Below are positions 37,187-49,452 of a stretch of DNA of 64,000 nucleotides, in pieces. The position numbers and the translations under genes are program-made. Below the pieces are notes generated by a model. It saw nothing but the letters and a program-made list of their open reading frames with translations, was not told the origin of the DNA and did no database searches. The stretch's first letter is position 1. Each line of letters starts with the position of its first letter. Source of the stretch: Tannerella sp. (lineage in GTDB: Bacteria; Bacteroidota; Bacteroidia; Bacteroidales; Tannerellaceae); assembly GCA_031285565.1 (NCBI GenBank), contig JAITVY010000035.1, positions 1-64,000 on the forward strand. Reading direction: 5' to 3'.

Positions 37187-38203
37187 ATGAAAACAATACA
37201 CATAACAGCACCTGGTAAAACAGAGATAATCGAAACCGGAAAACCGGAACTAAAAGCCGGTCATGTTATCCTGAAAATAGGACATGTAGGTTTTTGCGGC
37301 TCAGACCTGAATACATTCAGAGGATTGAACCCATTGGTAAAATTACCTATTATTCCCGGACATGAAATAGGCGCTACCATTGAATCTGTTGCCGATGACG
37401 TTCCATCCGGTCTGAAGCCGGGAATGAACGTTACAGTAAACCCATATACGAGCTGTGGCAGTTGTCCGGCATGCGGAAATGGACGTCCGAATGCATGCGA
37501 ATTCAACCAGACATTCGGTGTGCAACGGGATGGGGCCATGTCCGAATACTTACTCGTTCCCTGGGAAAAAGTAATTGCAGGTAATACGATATCGGTTCGC
37601 GATCTGGCATTGGTAGAACCGATGAGTGTCGGATTTCATGCCGTAAACCGTGCAAATGTTATCGACACGGATACGGTGATGGTCATCGGCTGCGGGATGA
37701 TCGGTGTGGGAGCAATTGTCCGTTCTGCCTTACGCGGAGCAAAAGTTATTGCTGTAGATGTAGATGATAACAAACTCGGGCTTGCCAAAAGCCTTGGGGC
37801 ACAGTTTACAATCAATTCGGCAAAAGAAAATCTTCATGAATGCTTACAGGAAATAACCAATCAACGCGGAGTTGATGTAACCATTGAAGCCGTAGGACGT
37901 CCTGAAACATATCTTGCGTCCGTCTCCGAAGCTGCCTTTACCGGACGCATTGTGTATATAGGATATGCCAAAGAAAAAGTAGCGTTCGATACGCAATATT
38001 TCGTAAAGAAAGAACTGGATATTCTCGGTTCGCGAAATGCCATGCCATGCGATTTCAAAGCGGTTATGGAATATATGAAACGCGGGACCTGCCCGGCAGA
38101 TAAATTAATTACTGCTGTTTATGACCCGGAAGAAGCACAAACAGCGCTTGAGAACTGGGATAAAAATCCCGGGGATGTTTTTCGAATCTTAATACGTTTC
38201 TGA
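37187..38203 (+). CDS. Zinc-dependent alcohol dehydrogenase
   Basis: 338 residues, medium-chain dehydrogenase fold. Catalytic zinc region HVGFCGSDLNTFRG and GHEIGATIE. The structural-zinc cysteines are in SCGSCPACGNGRPNACE. Rossmann GCGMIGVGAI at about 170. Close to L-galactonate/sorbitol/threonine dehydrogenases. In this operon it probably oxidises a later fucose-pathway intermediate or a related deoxysugar acid (inference). The gene follows the reductase by 125 bp of low-complexity sequence and precedes the next gene by 2 bp. Confidence 0.88.
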   Translation: MKTIHITAPGKTEIIETGKPELKAGHVILKIGHVGFCGSDLNTFRGLNPLVKLPIIPGHEIGATIESVADDVPSGLKPGMNVTVNPYTSCGSCPACGNGRPNACEFNQTFGVQRDGAMSEYLLVPWEKVIAGNTISVRDLALVEPMSVGFHAVNRANVIDTDTVMVIGCGMIGVGAIVRSALRGAKVIAVDVDDNKLGLAKSLGAQFTINSAKENLHECLQEITNQRGVDVTIEAVGRPETYLASVSEAAFTGRIVYIGYAKEKVAFDTQYFVKKELDILGSRNAMPCDFKAVMEYMKRGTCPADKLITAVYDPEEAQTALENWDKNPGDVFRILIRF

Positions 38204-38205
38204 TT

Positions 38206-39129
38206 ATGTTTTATCCGATCATTGATGCACATGCCCATCTCTGGCTCACACAGGATACGGAGGTGGAAGGAAAGAAAATAAAGACGCTGGAGAATGGTCA
38301 ATCCCTGTTTATGGGAGAAATCCGTCAGATGCTCCCTCCTTTCATGATTGACGGAAAAAATACAGCCGAAATATTCCTTTCAAATATGGACTATGCGCAG
38401 GTATCAGCAGCTGTCATTACACAGGAGTATATTGACGGATTACAAAATGATTACCTGCTGGAAGTGCAAACAAAATATCCTGAGCGTTTCTTTTGCTGCG
38501 GCTTGGTGGATGTTCGTAAGCCCGGATATGTAGATCACGCCAGACAGCTTGCCGAACAAGGATTCATGGCTTTGAAAATTCCGGCAAACAGGCTGGTCAC
38601 ACAAAATGGAAAGATCCTGCTTACCGGTAGCGAAATGATGGATCTATTTAAACTGATGGAAACAAAAAATATGATCCTATCCATCGATTTGGCTGACGGT
38701 GCAGAGCAGATAGCAGAAATGAAAGAAATTATATCCGCATATCCGTCATTAAAAATAGCTATCGGGCATTTTGGTATGGTCACCCGGAAAGACTGGCAGG
38801 AACAGATAAAGCTGGCACGTAACGAAAATGTCATGATCGAATCCGGTGGAATAACCTGGCTGTTCAATGATGAGTTCTATCCCTTTACCGGTGCTGTTTG
38901 GGCAATAAAAGAAGCTATCGAACTGGTCGGAATTGATAAATTGATGTGGGGTTCCGATTACCCCAGAACAATCACTGCCATCACCTACCGTATGTCATAC
39001 GATTTTATTGTCAAATCCACCCTGCTTACCGAAGAAGAAAAATCGATGTTTCTGGGAAAGAATGCAGAAAAATTCTACGGTTTCAATAATCTGATCAAAT
39101 TACCTTACATTAAAAATATGTCTGAATAA
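38206..39129 (+). CDS. Amidohydrolase-family lactonase (L-fuconolactonase type)
   Basis: 307 residues, amidohydrolase-2 (PF04909-type) fold. Metal-binding HAHLW at residues 7-11 region, a further His in LKIAIGHFGM, and Asp in LMWGSDYPRTI. In this family the L-fuconolactonases and 2-pyrone lactonases hydrolyse sugar lactones, which fits the neighbouring dehydrogenases and fucosidase. No signal peptide, so cytoplasmic. Starts 2 bp after the alcohol dehydrogenase. Confidence 0.85.
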   Translation: MFYPIIDAHAHLWLTQDTEVEGKKIKTLENGQSLFMGEIRQMLPPFMIDGKNTAEIFLSNMDYAQVSAAVITQEYIDGLQNDYLLEVQTKYPERFFCCGLVDVRKPGYVDHARQLAEQGFMALKIPANRLVTQNGKILLTGSEMMDLFKLMETKNMILSIDLADGAEQIAEMKEIISAYPSLKIAIGHFGMVTRKDWQEQIKLARNENVMIESGGITWLFNDEFYPFTGAVWAIKEAIELVGIDKLMWGSDYPRTITAITYRMSYDFIVKSTLLTEEEKSMFLGKNAEKFYGFNNLIKLPYIKNMSE

Positions 39130-39130
39130 T

Positions 39131-39523
39131 ATGAAAAATAAAAAAGACGGTTACCCTCAGAAAAACTTCTCACAGCCTGTGAAACGTTACTGCCAGACAT
39201 TGGATCTGAAAGACGATCCGGAATTAATAAAAGAGTATGTAAAACGCCATAGTAAAATGTATGCCTGGCCCGAAATAAGAGAAGGCATCCGGTCGGTCGG
39301 TATTCTTGAAATGGAAATATATATTCTGGATACCAGGCTGTTTATGATTGTCGAAACACCATTGGATTTTGAATGGGATTCCGCATTCGAAAAGTTAGCC
39401 GGACTACCCCGCCAAAGTGAGTGGGAAGAATATATGTCTATATTCCAGCAATCAGATCCTAAAGCTTCATCTGCCGAAAAATGGAAACTGATGGATCGGA
39501 TGTTTTATTTGTATGACTACTAA
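39131..39523 (+). CDS. L-rhamnose/L-fucose mutarotase-family protein
   Basis: 130 residues of the RhaM/FucU-like mutarotase family. The core VKRYCQTLDLKDDPELIKEYVKRH and IREGIRSVGILEMEIYIL holds the catalytic Tyr/His set. It interconverts alpha and beta anomers of a 6-deoxysugar. Starts 1 bp after the lactonase and is thus in the same operon; it would supply the anomer the reductase uses. Sugar identity is inferred from context. Confidence 0.87.
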   Translation: MKNKKDGYPQKNFSQPVKRYCQTLDLKDDPELIKEYVKRHSKMYAWPEIREGIRSVGILEMEIYILDTRLFMIVETPLDFEWDSAFEKLAGLPRQSEWEEYMSIFQQSDPKASSAEKWKLMDRMFYLYDY

Positions 39524-39542
39524 CTTCTAATATATCATCACC

Positions 39543-41084
39543 ATGAAAAAGACTTTCACATTCCTATTAACTGCGATTTTATTCGTATCATGTAATCAGG
39601 CAAACAAGACTACTTACAATATAGAGTCTGTTGCGTCACCGAAAGGTACAGAGGTATTTCAACCCGACTGGGAAAACATTGCTACCAACTACAACTTCCC
39701 GGAATGGTTTGTGGATGCTAAATTCGGCATATTCATTCATTGGGGAGCATATGCGGTTCCGGCTTTCAGAAATGAGTGGTATGCCCGCAATATGTATCTG
39801 AAAGACAGCCCTGAGTATACTCATCATATCGCAACCTGGGGTCCCCAAACCGAATTCGGCTATAAAGATTTTATTCCGATGTTTAAAGCAGAGAAATTCA
39901 ATGCCGATGAATGGGCGGAACTATTCAAAGAGGCAGGGGCACGGTATGTGGTTCCGGTGGCTGAACATCATGATGGTTTCTCAATGTATGATAGCGAATT
40001 AAACCCATGGAATGCCGTAAAAATGGGACCGAATAAAGATATTATAGGCTTACTGAAAGAAGCTATTGAGAAAAGAAATATGGTATTTGGCTTATCTACC
40101 CACAGGGCCGAAAATGCATGGTTCTTTAATGGTGGAATGGAGTTCCCTTCCGATGTGCAGGATATGAGCATTTCATTGTATGGCAGGCGTTATAAAAATG
40201 AAGCATATACGGAAGATATGGCTAAAGAATGGCTTACACATACCTATGAATTGGTAAGTAAATATGAGCCGAAGCTTATCTGGTTCGACTGGACAGTAAA
40301 TAACCCTGTATTAATGCCCTACTTTAATAAATTCCTTGCCTATTATTATAATAATGCACTGGATTGGGGAGAAAATGTAGTGGTGAATACCAAACAAGGA
40401 TACCCTACCAATATACAGGTTTGGGATGTGGAACGTGGAAAATCAGGAAAAATGATGCTATTCCCATGGCAGACCGACACATCCGTTGGAAAAAAGTCAT
40501 GGTCGTATATTGACGGGGAAGAAAATAAGACTCCCGAACAGATTGTTCATGACCTGATCGATATTGTGAGTAAAAACGGAAATCTGTTACTGAATATTGG
40601 TCCCCGTGCCGACGGTACCATCACAGAAGATCAGAAAAACGTTTTATTATCAATCGGAAAATGGCTGAAAGTAAACGGTGAATCGATTTATGGTACCCGT
40701 TGCTGGAAAAAATTCGGGGAAGGAGAAGCCGAACCAACTCAAGGCTCTTTCACGGATAATGATGCCACAGCCTATACTGCACGCGATATCCGGTTCACAA
40801 CCAAAGGAAATGACCTATATGCCATCACACTGAACTGGGATGATGCCGGGACATGCATCAAATCCCTAAACAAGGAAACAATTGCAGATGCAAAAATAAA
40901 TAGCATAACTCTTTTAGGCTCCGACGAAAAAATCAATTGGGAACAGACAGCGGATGGATTAAAAATCTCTTTTCCGGCAAAGAGACCTTGTGAATATGCA
41001 TATGTATTCAAAATATCGTTTGATAAAGAAGTCGGCGAATATCTTGAATCCGAAGCGACAAATGAGATAATGAAACACGGTTAA
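39543..41084 (+). CDS. GH29 alpha-L-fucosidase, lipoprotein
   Basis: 513 residues. Lipoprotein signal (MKKTFTFLLTAILFVSC). GH29 core with the FGIFIHWGAYAVPAF and NEWYARNMY start, VAEHHDGFSMYDS, and the nucleophile Asp in KLIWFDWTVN. NGNLLLNIGPRADGTI follows. C-terminal beta-sandwich to the end. It removes terminal L-fucose from glycans in the periplasm or at the surface. Linkage preference is not visible. It is 20 bp after the mutarotase gene, so it is co-transcribed. Confidence 0.94.
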   Translation: MKKTFTFLLTAILFVSCNQANKTTYNIESVASPKGTEVFQPDWENIATNYNFPEWFVDAKFGIFIHWGAYAVPAFRNEWYARNMYLKDSPEYTHHIATWGPQTEFGYKDFIPMFKAEKFNADEWAELFKEAGARYVVPVAEHHDGFSMYDSELNPWNAVKMGPNKDIIGLLKEAIEKRNMVFGLSTHRAENAWFFNGGMEFPSDVQDMSISLYGRRYKNEAYTEDMAKEWLTHTYELVSKYEPKLIWFDWTVNNPVLMPYFNKFLAYYYNNALDWGENVVVNTKQGYPTNIQVWDVERGKSGKMMLFPWQTDTSVGKKSWSYIDGEENKTPEQIVHDLIDIVSKNGNLLLNIGPRADGTITEDQKNVLLSIGKWLKVNGESIYGTRCWKKFGEGEAEPTQGSFTDNDATAYTARDIRFTTKGNDLYAITLNWDDAGTCIKSLNKETIADAKINSITLLGSDEKINWEQTADGLKISFPAKRPCEYAYVFKISFDKEVGEYLESEATNEIMKHG

Positions 41085-41182
41085 TTTTTAATGGAAAAAT
41101 GACAATTGACAATTGAGAATGAAATATAAGAAAGAATGAACATTTACAATTTAACAATCATCAACCAACTTCTTTAAATATA

Positions 41183-42832
41183 ATGATAAAGACTAAATTA
41201 TTTTTACTGACAATAAGCCTGCTTATATGCCATTTCAGTTTTTCACAGGTCACCGAACGCGAACGTCCGAAAGAATGGGATCAACTGGTAAAAGGTGCAA
41301 AATTTATGGATCGTTTCCTTCCCATAAAAGGAAATACGTTGTCTTCCGATACATGGGGAGCAGAGTGCGTTTTGCCACGGTATGTAGATAATGGCATTGA
41401 AGACCGCATCTGGTCGTACTGGGGCGGCAATATAAAGAAAGGCGAAGACGGGAAATATCATCTTTTTGTCTGCGGATGGCTTGAATGTTCCCCAAAAGGA
41501 CATATGGAATGGGGAAATTCATATGCATTCAATGCCGTTTGCGACAATCCTATAGGTCCTTTTAAACTCCGTAATGTAATCGGCAAAGGACATAACCCGG
41601 AAGTGTTTCAGTTAAAAGACGGACGCTATGTCCTCTATGTTATTGACGGGCGTTATGTAACAAACGATATCAACGGTCCCTGGGAATATGGAAAATTTGA
41701 CTTTAACCCACGCGACCGTAAAATCATTGAAGGTTTGTCAAACCTTTCTTTTGCCCAACGCGAAGACGGTTCATATGTAATGGTATGCCGTGGAGGAGGA
41801 ATATGGATCAGTGAAACCGGGCTTTCGGAATATAACCAGATTACCGACCGGCGTGTCTATCCCGATGTAGACGGACGTTTTGAAGATCCTGTGATATGGA
41901 AAGATCATATACAATATCATATGATTGTAAACGACTGGTATGGGCGAATCGCCTTTTATCTTCGTTCTAAAGATGGCATTCAATGGGTGGTTGATCCGGG
42001 TGAAGCATACGTACCCGGCATTGCTGTGCATGATGACGGATTGGTAGAAGACTGGTTCAAATTTGAACGTATTAAAATGTTCCAGGATTCATACGGACGT
42101 GCCATACAGGCGAATTTTGCCGTTATCGACACACTGAAGCACGAAGATAAACCCTATGATAAACATAGTTCCAAAAATATCGGTATTCCTTTAAATCCGG
42201 GATTACTATTAACTATAATAGACCAAAAGCCCATTACTTCAAAAACCAAAACAATCCGTTTAAGGATTCAGGCGGAAGATGGCTTTAATCCGCAAACGGA
42301 TATCGATATCTTATCCTTACGTTTTGGGGCTTCCGGAGAAGTAAATTACGGACGTGGTTGTACAGTCCAGAAAACTGAAAATAACGGAAACGACCTGCTC
42401 GTAACCTTCGATGCCAACGGACATGGAATCACGGAGGAAGAATTTGCTCCTAAACTGATCGGAAAATATAAATCAGGAAAAATGCTATACGGATATACCC
42501 GTTTGCCGTCAGTCGAATATATAGAACCGATCCTTTCTGCACGGGAACCGTCATTTGTTAAAGCCAATAAAGGCTCGATATGCAATATTGAGGTGCAGAA
42601 TTTTGGTCAGATAGCATCCAAAGATGCCTCCTTAAAAGTGGAATATCTTGAAAATGGTAGAAAAATAACCATGGCAACAGGTAAAGTGCCGGCATTACAA
42701 CCCTACGAGAAAAAGGTATTAAATTTTCCCTGTAAAGGTACTGTTGAGGAAGGCAAAACACCTAATATGGTTATAACCATCTATTCAGGAAAAAAGACAT
42801 TGTCGACTTTTGAGATAAAAACCGAAGGATAA
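41183..42832 (+). CDS. Beta-propeller glycoside hydrolase-like protein, unassigned
   Basis: 549 residues with signal peptide (ISLLICHFSFSQ). Residues about 60-330 read as a five-bladed propeller of the GH43/GH-F type, with repeating 'DGxYV/W' blade endings (KKGEDGKYHLFVCGWLE, REDGSYVMVCRGGGIW, DGRFEDPVIWKDHIQYHMIV). Candidate acidic residues are in these blades. The last 200 residues are a beta domain with CARDB-like IEVQNFGQIASKDASLKVEY. I do not recognise a numbered family. As the last gene of the fucose operon it may act on the sugar next to fucose. Confidence 0.75.
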   Translation: MIKTKLFLLTISLLICHFSFSQVTERERPKEWDQLVKGAKFMDRFLPIKGNTLSSDTWGAECVLPRYVDNGIEDRIWSYWGGNIKKGEDGKYHLFVCGWLECSPKGHMEWGNSYAFNAVCDNPIGPFKLRNVIGKGHNPEVFQLKDGRYVLYVIDGRYVTNDINGPWEYGKFDFNPRDRKIIEGLSNLSFAQREDGSYVMVCRGGGIWISETGLSEYNQITDRRVYPDVDGRFEDPVIWKDHIQYHMIVNDWYGRIAFYLRSKDGIQWVVDPGEAYVPGIAVHDDGLVEDWFKFERIKMFQDSYGRAIQANFAVIDTLKHEDKPYDKHSSKNIGIPLNPGLLLTIIDQKPITSKTKTIRLRIQAEDGFNPQTDIDILSLRFGASGEVNYGRGCTVQKTENNGNDLLVTFDANGHGITEEEFAPKLIGKYKSGKMLYGYTRLPSVEYIEPILSAREPSFVKANKGSICNIEVQNFGQIASKDASLKVEYLENGRKITMATGKVPALQPYEKKVLNFPCKGTVEEGKTPNMVITIYSGKKTLSTFEIKTEG

Positions 42833-43459
42833 TCACAACGAACAGAAAAAAGAGACTAAAAAAGGCACGCTTAAATCAACCAATATGCCATGCAGGATGG
42901 CTACAAAGACCAAATCTTTACCGGAATATTTGGTAATGATCGGTAAGGTGGTATCCATGGTGGTAGCTCCTCCTGCACATATTGGCGCCAGACGTCCGAA
43001 ATACCGGACGAATATGGGCGCCCCCAATAATGCCATTATCTCACGGAGAATATTGGTTATCAATGCAATTGTTCCCAATTCGGTTGCTAACTGTACGCCC
43101 AAAGATACCGTCTTTAATTCCGTTATTAAAATAGATGATAAGGAATAATAGGCAAACCCGCTACCGACTGCCAGACAATCGAACAGGCTCCATTTGGATA
43201 TAAAAAATGCTGCCAAAGCAGAGAATGATAATGTGCCGACAATTGTGGCGAGTGGAACAAGTAACAATCTCGGACGTAGGCTTCTCAGTATCTGCCTTAT
43301 ATTCCTGTCGCTTCCGATACTAAGTCCCACCTGGAGCATTAACAGATACAATATATACCGCGAGATATCTCCATCGATAGTAATATCCTGCGTATTCAAT
43401 ATCCATCCGGTCAGACAGCCTACTACAAAAAAAGCGACAACGGTTATACTTCCTTTCAT
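42833..43459 (-). CDS. LysO-family exporter, C-terminal part (separate gene)
   Basis: 208 residues, five or six hydrophobic helices. Matches the C-terminal half of LysO (DUF340, lysine exporter), with the CAGGATTMDTTLPII signature. It is a separate gene overlapping the N-terminal gene by 4 bp. In Bacteroidales LysO is usually such a pair. It is a probable amino-acid exporter. Its stop is adjacent to the convergent 41183 gene. Confidence 0.85.
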   Translation of the reverse strand: MKGSITVVAFFVVGCLTGWILNTQDITIDGDISRYILYLLMLQVGLSIGSDRNIRQILRSLRPRLLLVPLATIVGTLSFSALAAFFISKWSLFDCLAVGSGFAYYSLSSILITELKTVSLGVQLATELGTIALITNILREIMALLGAPIFVRYFGRLAPICAGGATTMDTTLPIITKYSGKDLVFVAILHGILVDLSVPFLVSFFCSL

Positions 43460-43719
43460 TTTTTAAAGAAATAACTTATTCCCCATGCAGCAAGAACACT
43501 ACCCAATGTACCGGCAAACGCCAGCAGTAAGGCCTGACCGCCTAACGTAGGTAGATTCCTGATAATCTCATTATTCCCGCCAACCGATACGCCCAGAAAG
43601 AATAACAACATGTAAATCGTATAACTGATTGGCTTGCCTAATTTTTGGAGTATTGCTTTTTTACGGAATAAGTATCCCAAAGCAATACCCAAAAACATAA
43701 TTCCTATTACTATAAACAT
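43456..43719 (-). CDS. LysO-family exporter, N-terminal part (separate gene)
   Basis: 87 residues, three hydrophobic helices with GVSVGGNNEIIRNLPTLGGQ, corresponding to the N-terminal half of LysO. It overlaps the next gene by 4 bp, which supports translational coupling and a heteromeric transporter. It does not obviously belong to sugar use and may simply be carried along with the locus. Confidence 0.85.
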   Translation of the reverse strand: MFIVIGIMFLGIALGYLFRKKAILQKLGKPISYTIYMLLFFLGVSVGGNNEIIRNLPTLGGQALLLAFAGTLGSVLAAWGISYFFKK

Positions 43720-43848
43720 ATTTTTAAGTAGTTAGTAGTTAAAAACAATTGAAAGTGAAGAATTGAAAATTGAAAATGAGTTGGAACAAAATACAAATCA
43801 ACCATACATACTTTAAATTGTCCACTTTCAATTTTCAACCGTAAAAAT

Positions 43849-43877
43849 GAGATGTCTCCCATTCGGTCGACATGACG
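43849..43877 (+). repeat. Dispersed repeat (GAGATGTCTCCC...TCGACATGACG)
   Basis: GAGATGTCTCCC and TCGACATGACG. Similar copies occur at 45869-45944 as an inverted pair. This is a known-looking Bacteroidetes intergenic repeat, from memory. Confidence 0.6.
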
Positions 43878-43891
43878 GTTCTTTTTAATTG

Positions 43892-45832
43892 TCAATTGTC
43901 CACTCTTAATTGTCCATTGGTATTCCCATATTCCCAATACAACATCAATAAATGAGCTGCGCTCCAGCTAAAATGAGGTGCTTTTAAGGTTTTACCGTTA
44001 TGAGTATCGTAATTCTCATGAATCGGTTTTTCTCCTGTCAACCCCTCTAAACGTGTAAACACCTGCTCCGTAAACTTATCGGCTTCAGCCCGGTATCCGT
44101 AATTACGTAAACCGGAAATACCAAAATAAACCTGATCCAGCCAAATAGGCCCCCGCCAGTAACCAGCCGGCATAAATTCAGGATTATCTGCTGCAATCGT
44201 TGGAAAAGGTATATAAGTTGCAAATTTAGCAGTATCTGTAAATAATTTCACACATGAAGCTGCCTGTTCCGGCGTAGCCAGTTGTGTCCATAAAGGAATA
44301 CAAGCCTCTGTCCCCTCTTCCATTACATAAGAGCCATCCAATCGTTTATCAAAGAAGAAGCCCGGTTCCGGTACAAAAAAGTAATCCTTTATACTTCCGT
44401 AACGTTCTTTTTCTTCAAATGCTTTGTCTGCAATGCCAGCCATCTTTTTCAACAACCGGTATTCGTAAGCCAGGAAATAATTCAAATCAACTGACTCCTG
44501 ATTTATGCTCCATGCGTCATCAGCATTTTTAATCATCCCTGCATGATCAAAACGGATGGCATTATCCATTCCACTCTCCCATGCTGCTGCTTCGAGTGTT
44601 CCATCGCATGAACCGAATTCGCAAATCCCGTTTCCGTCATGATCGCGCTTTTCATACCACCATTGATAGTATGTAAGCAGCTTCGGATACATTTCTTTTA
44701 CAAATCCGGTATCATTTGTCGCTTCAAAGATAGCATTAACAGCCCACGATGCCAAAGGGGGCTTGCTATTTCGTGCATTATTTTCGGATGCATCACTGTA
44801 AATACAATCAATGATCATTCCTTCCCTGGTCTGATAATCAAACATCGTACGAACCTGATCTTTTGCCAGATCGGGAGCAAAACGTGCCAAAGCAACCGCA
44901 TGTTTCCACGAATCCCATCCCCAGAAACCCATAAAGTAACCGACACCATGACTGGGTACTACTCCATCATGGAACAGATCGCCACGAGCCACTTTCCAAT
45001 TCGAAATAAGCGTTACTACCGCCTTTGCTGCAACCCGGTTAAAATCATCCGGCATATCATCCCGGAGTGCATTTGCCAGATAACCTTCCCAGCGGGCAGC
45101 CGTTTCCTGACGGTAAGGCGCTGTTTCCGCCAAAACAGATGTCGCCTTTTGAACAGCCAATAACTTAGTAACCGGATCTGTAAAAAAGGAAATAACAACC
45201 TCTGCACTCCCCGGGTGGGGAGAGAGTGTTTCATAGCCGTTACTTCCTGTCAGAAGCCCTGTTTCCGGAGGAAAAGTAACCATTACTCCTTCACCCGAAG
45301 GAGATGTGATCAGAAATGAATTCTTTTCCGTACTACATATTGCATTCTCCGGAAAAGCATCTCCCCAAAAACGGAAAAGAGACTTCCGGTTACTTTTTAC
45401 CGAAAGCAAAACAGTGGATGCATTTATGAATATCAGTTCCTGTTCGATCACACCCTGACCAGACGAAGCCTTCATATATAATCTGCCCGGATAATAAATC
45501 GTAGTATCCGACTGGTAAACAGTCGACCTGTCTTCTTCTTCAAAACAAACATTGATGATGCTTTTTGAGATCCACTCCCGTTGATTCATATCTAATTGAA
45601 ACGGACCGCAAAATCCGTTTACCCATTTCTCTTTTTCAGGAAGCGTGAATCCATACCAGGATCCTGCATCGGTAAACCATCCGTAACACCGTTTATCCGC
45701 CTGAGGCGTGTAACGGATATCAAGAATATTGCCGTAGCTATTCGCTATCGGATCTCCCGTTGCACTGTTTTGTTTTGGGGCGCAGGAAAAAAATCCTGTC
45801 AGTATTATTAAAACAATATGTATGTGTTTCAT
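43892..45832 (-). CDS. GH63-like (MGH1-type) glycosidase, lipoprotein
   Basis: About 646 residues from the ATG at 45832 (MKHIHIVLIILTGFFSC, lipoprotein signal). An N-terminal beta domain is followed by an alpha/alpha barrel. The motif GFWGWDSWKHA (catalytic Asp) and, later, GYWRGPIWLDQVYFGISGL are shared with YgjK and other GH63/GH37-like enzymes. A typical activity is cleavage of alpha-linked glucose or galactose. Substrate not known. In-frame extension to 45883 is encoded by repeat sequence and lacks family support. Confidence 0.85.
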   Translation of the reverse strand: MKHIHIVLIILTGFFSCAPKQNSATGDPIANSYGNILDIRYTPQADKRCYGWFTDAGSWYGFTLPEKEKWVNGFCGPFQLDMNQREWISKSIINVCFEEEDRSTVYQSDTTIYYPGRLYMKASSGQGVIEQELIFINASTVLLSVKSNRKSLFRFWGDAFPENAICSTEKNSFLITSPSGEGVMVTFPPETGLLTGSNGYETLSPHPGSAEVVISFFTDPVTKLLAVQKATSVLAETAPYRQETAARWEGYLANALRDDMPDDFNRVAAKAVVTLISNWKVARGDLFHDGVVPSHGVGYFMGFWGWDSWKHAVALARFAPDLAKDQVRTMFDYQTREGMIIDCIYSDASENNARNSKPPLASWAVNAIFEATNDTGFVKEMYPKLLTYYQWWYEKRDHDGNGICEFGSCDGTLEAAAWESGMDNAIRFDHAGMIKNADDAWSINQESVDLNYFLAYEYRLLKKMAGIADKAFEEKERYGSIKDYFFVPEPGFFFDKRLDGSYVMEEGTEACIPLWTQLATPEQAASCVKLFTDTAKFATYIPFPTIAADNPEFMPAGYWRGPIWLDQVYFGISGLRNYGYRAEADKFTEQVFTRLEGLTGEKPIHENYDTHNGKTLKAPHFSWSAAHLLMLYWEYGNTNGQLRVDN

Positions 45833-45868
45833 AAAATGTTTAATTTCATTATGACATAATAGCACCTT

Positions 45869-45944
45869 CGTCATGTCGACCAAAGGGGAGACATCGCATA
45901 AGAACAGTGTTAATGAGATGTCTCACACAAGGTTCGACATGACG
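45869..45944. repeat. Inverted pair of the GAGATGTCTC/TCGACATGACG repeat
   Basis: CGTCATGTCGA (45869-45879) and TCGACATGACG (45934-45944) pair exactly, and inner GAGACATC/GATGTCTC pairs too, making a long imperfect hairpin. It lies in the upstream region of the GH63-like gene. Confidence 0.65.
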
Positions 45945-45991
45945 ATAGTGCATTTTCATTGTCAATTGTCCACTGTCAATTGTCAATTAGT

Positions 45992-49243
<3,252 letters not shown>

Positions 49244-49273
49244 TTATATATTTAAGATATGCCTCTCCCTGAA

Positions 49274-49404
49274 GGTGTGTCAAAAGTCCGCATTGTCATT
49301 ACTAGCCATTAGCCTACGAAGTAATCCAGCCTACAAGCTATATATACTGGATTGCTTCACCTACGGTTCGCAATGACGTGATAATATCCAACTTTTGACA
49401 CACC
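49274..49404. repeat. Large hairpin element between GH2 and susD genes
   Basis: Perfect 14-bp ends GGTGTGTCAAAAGT (49274-49287) and ACTTTTGACACACC (49391-49404). A nested inner pair is GAAGTAATCCAG (49318) with CTGGATTGCTTC (49347, one mismatch). MITE-like in form. Confidence 0.7.
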
Positions 49405-49452
49405 CTCAATTAGTTCTCTCCTTAGGGGGAGATTTAGAGGGGCTTTTGTTAC

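Noticed and set aside
49260-49450. tRNA or attachment-site-like sequence near susD
   Set aside because: The hairpins are MITE-like; no T-loop, anticodon stem or CCA pattern and no integrase nearby.
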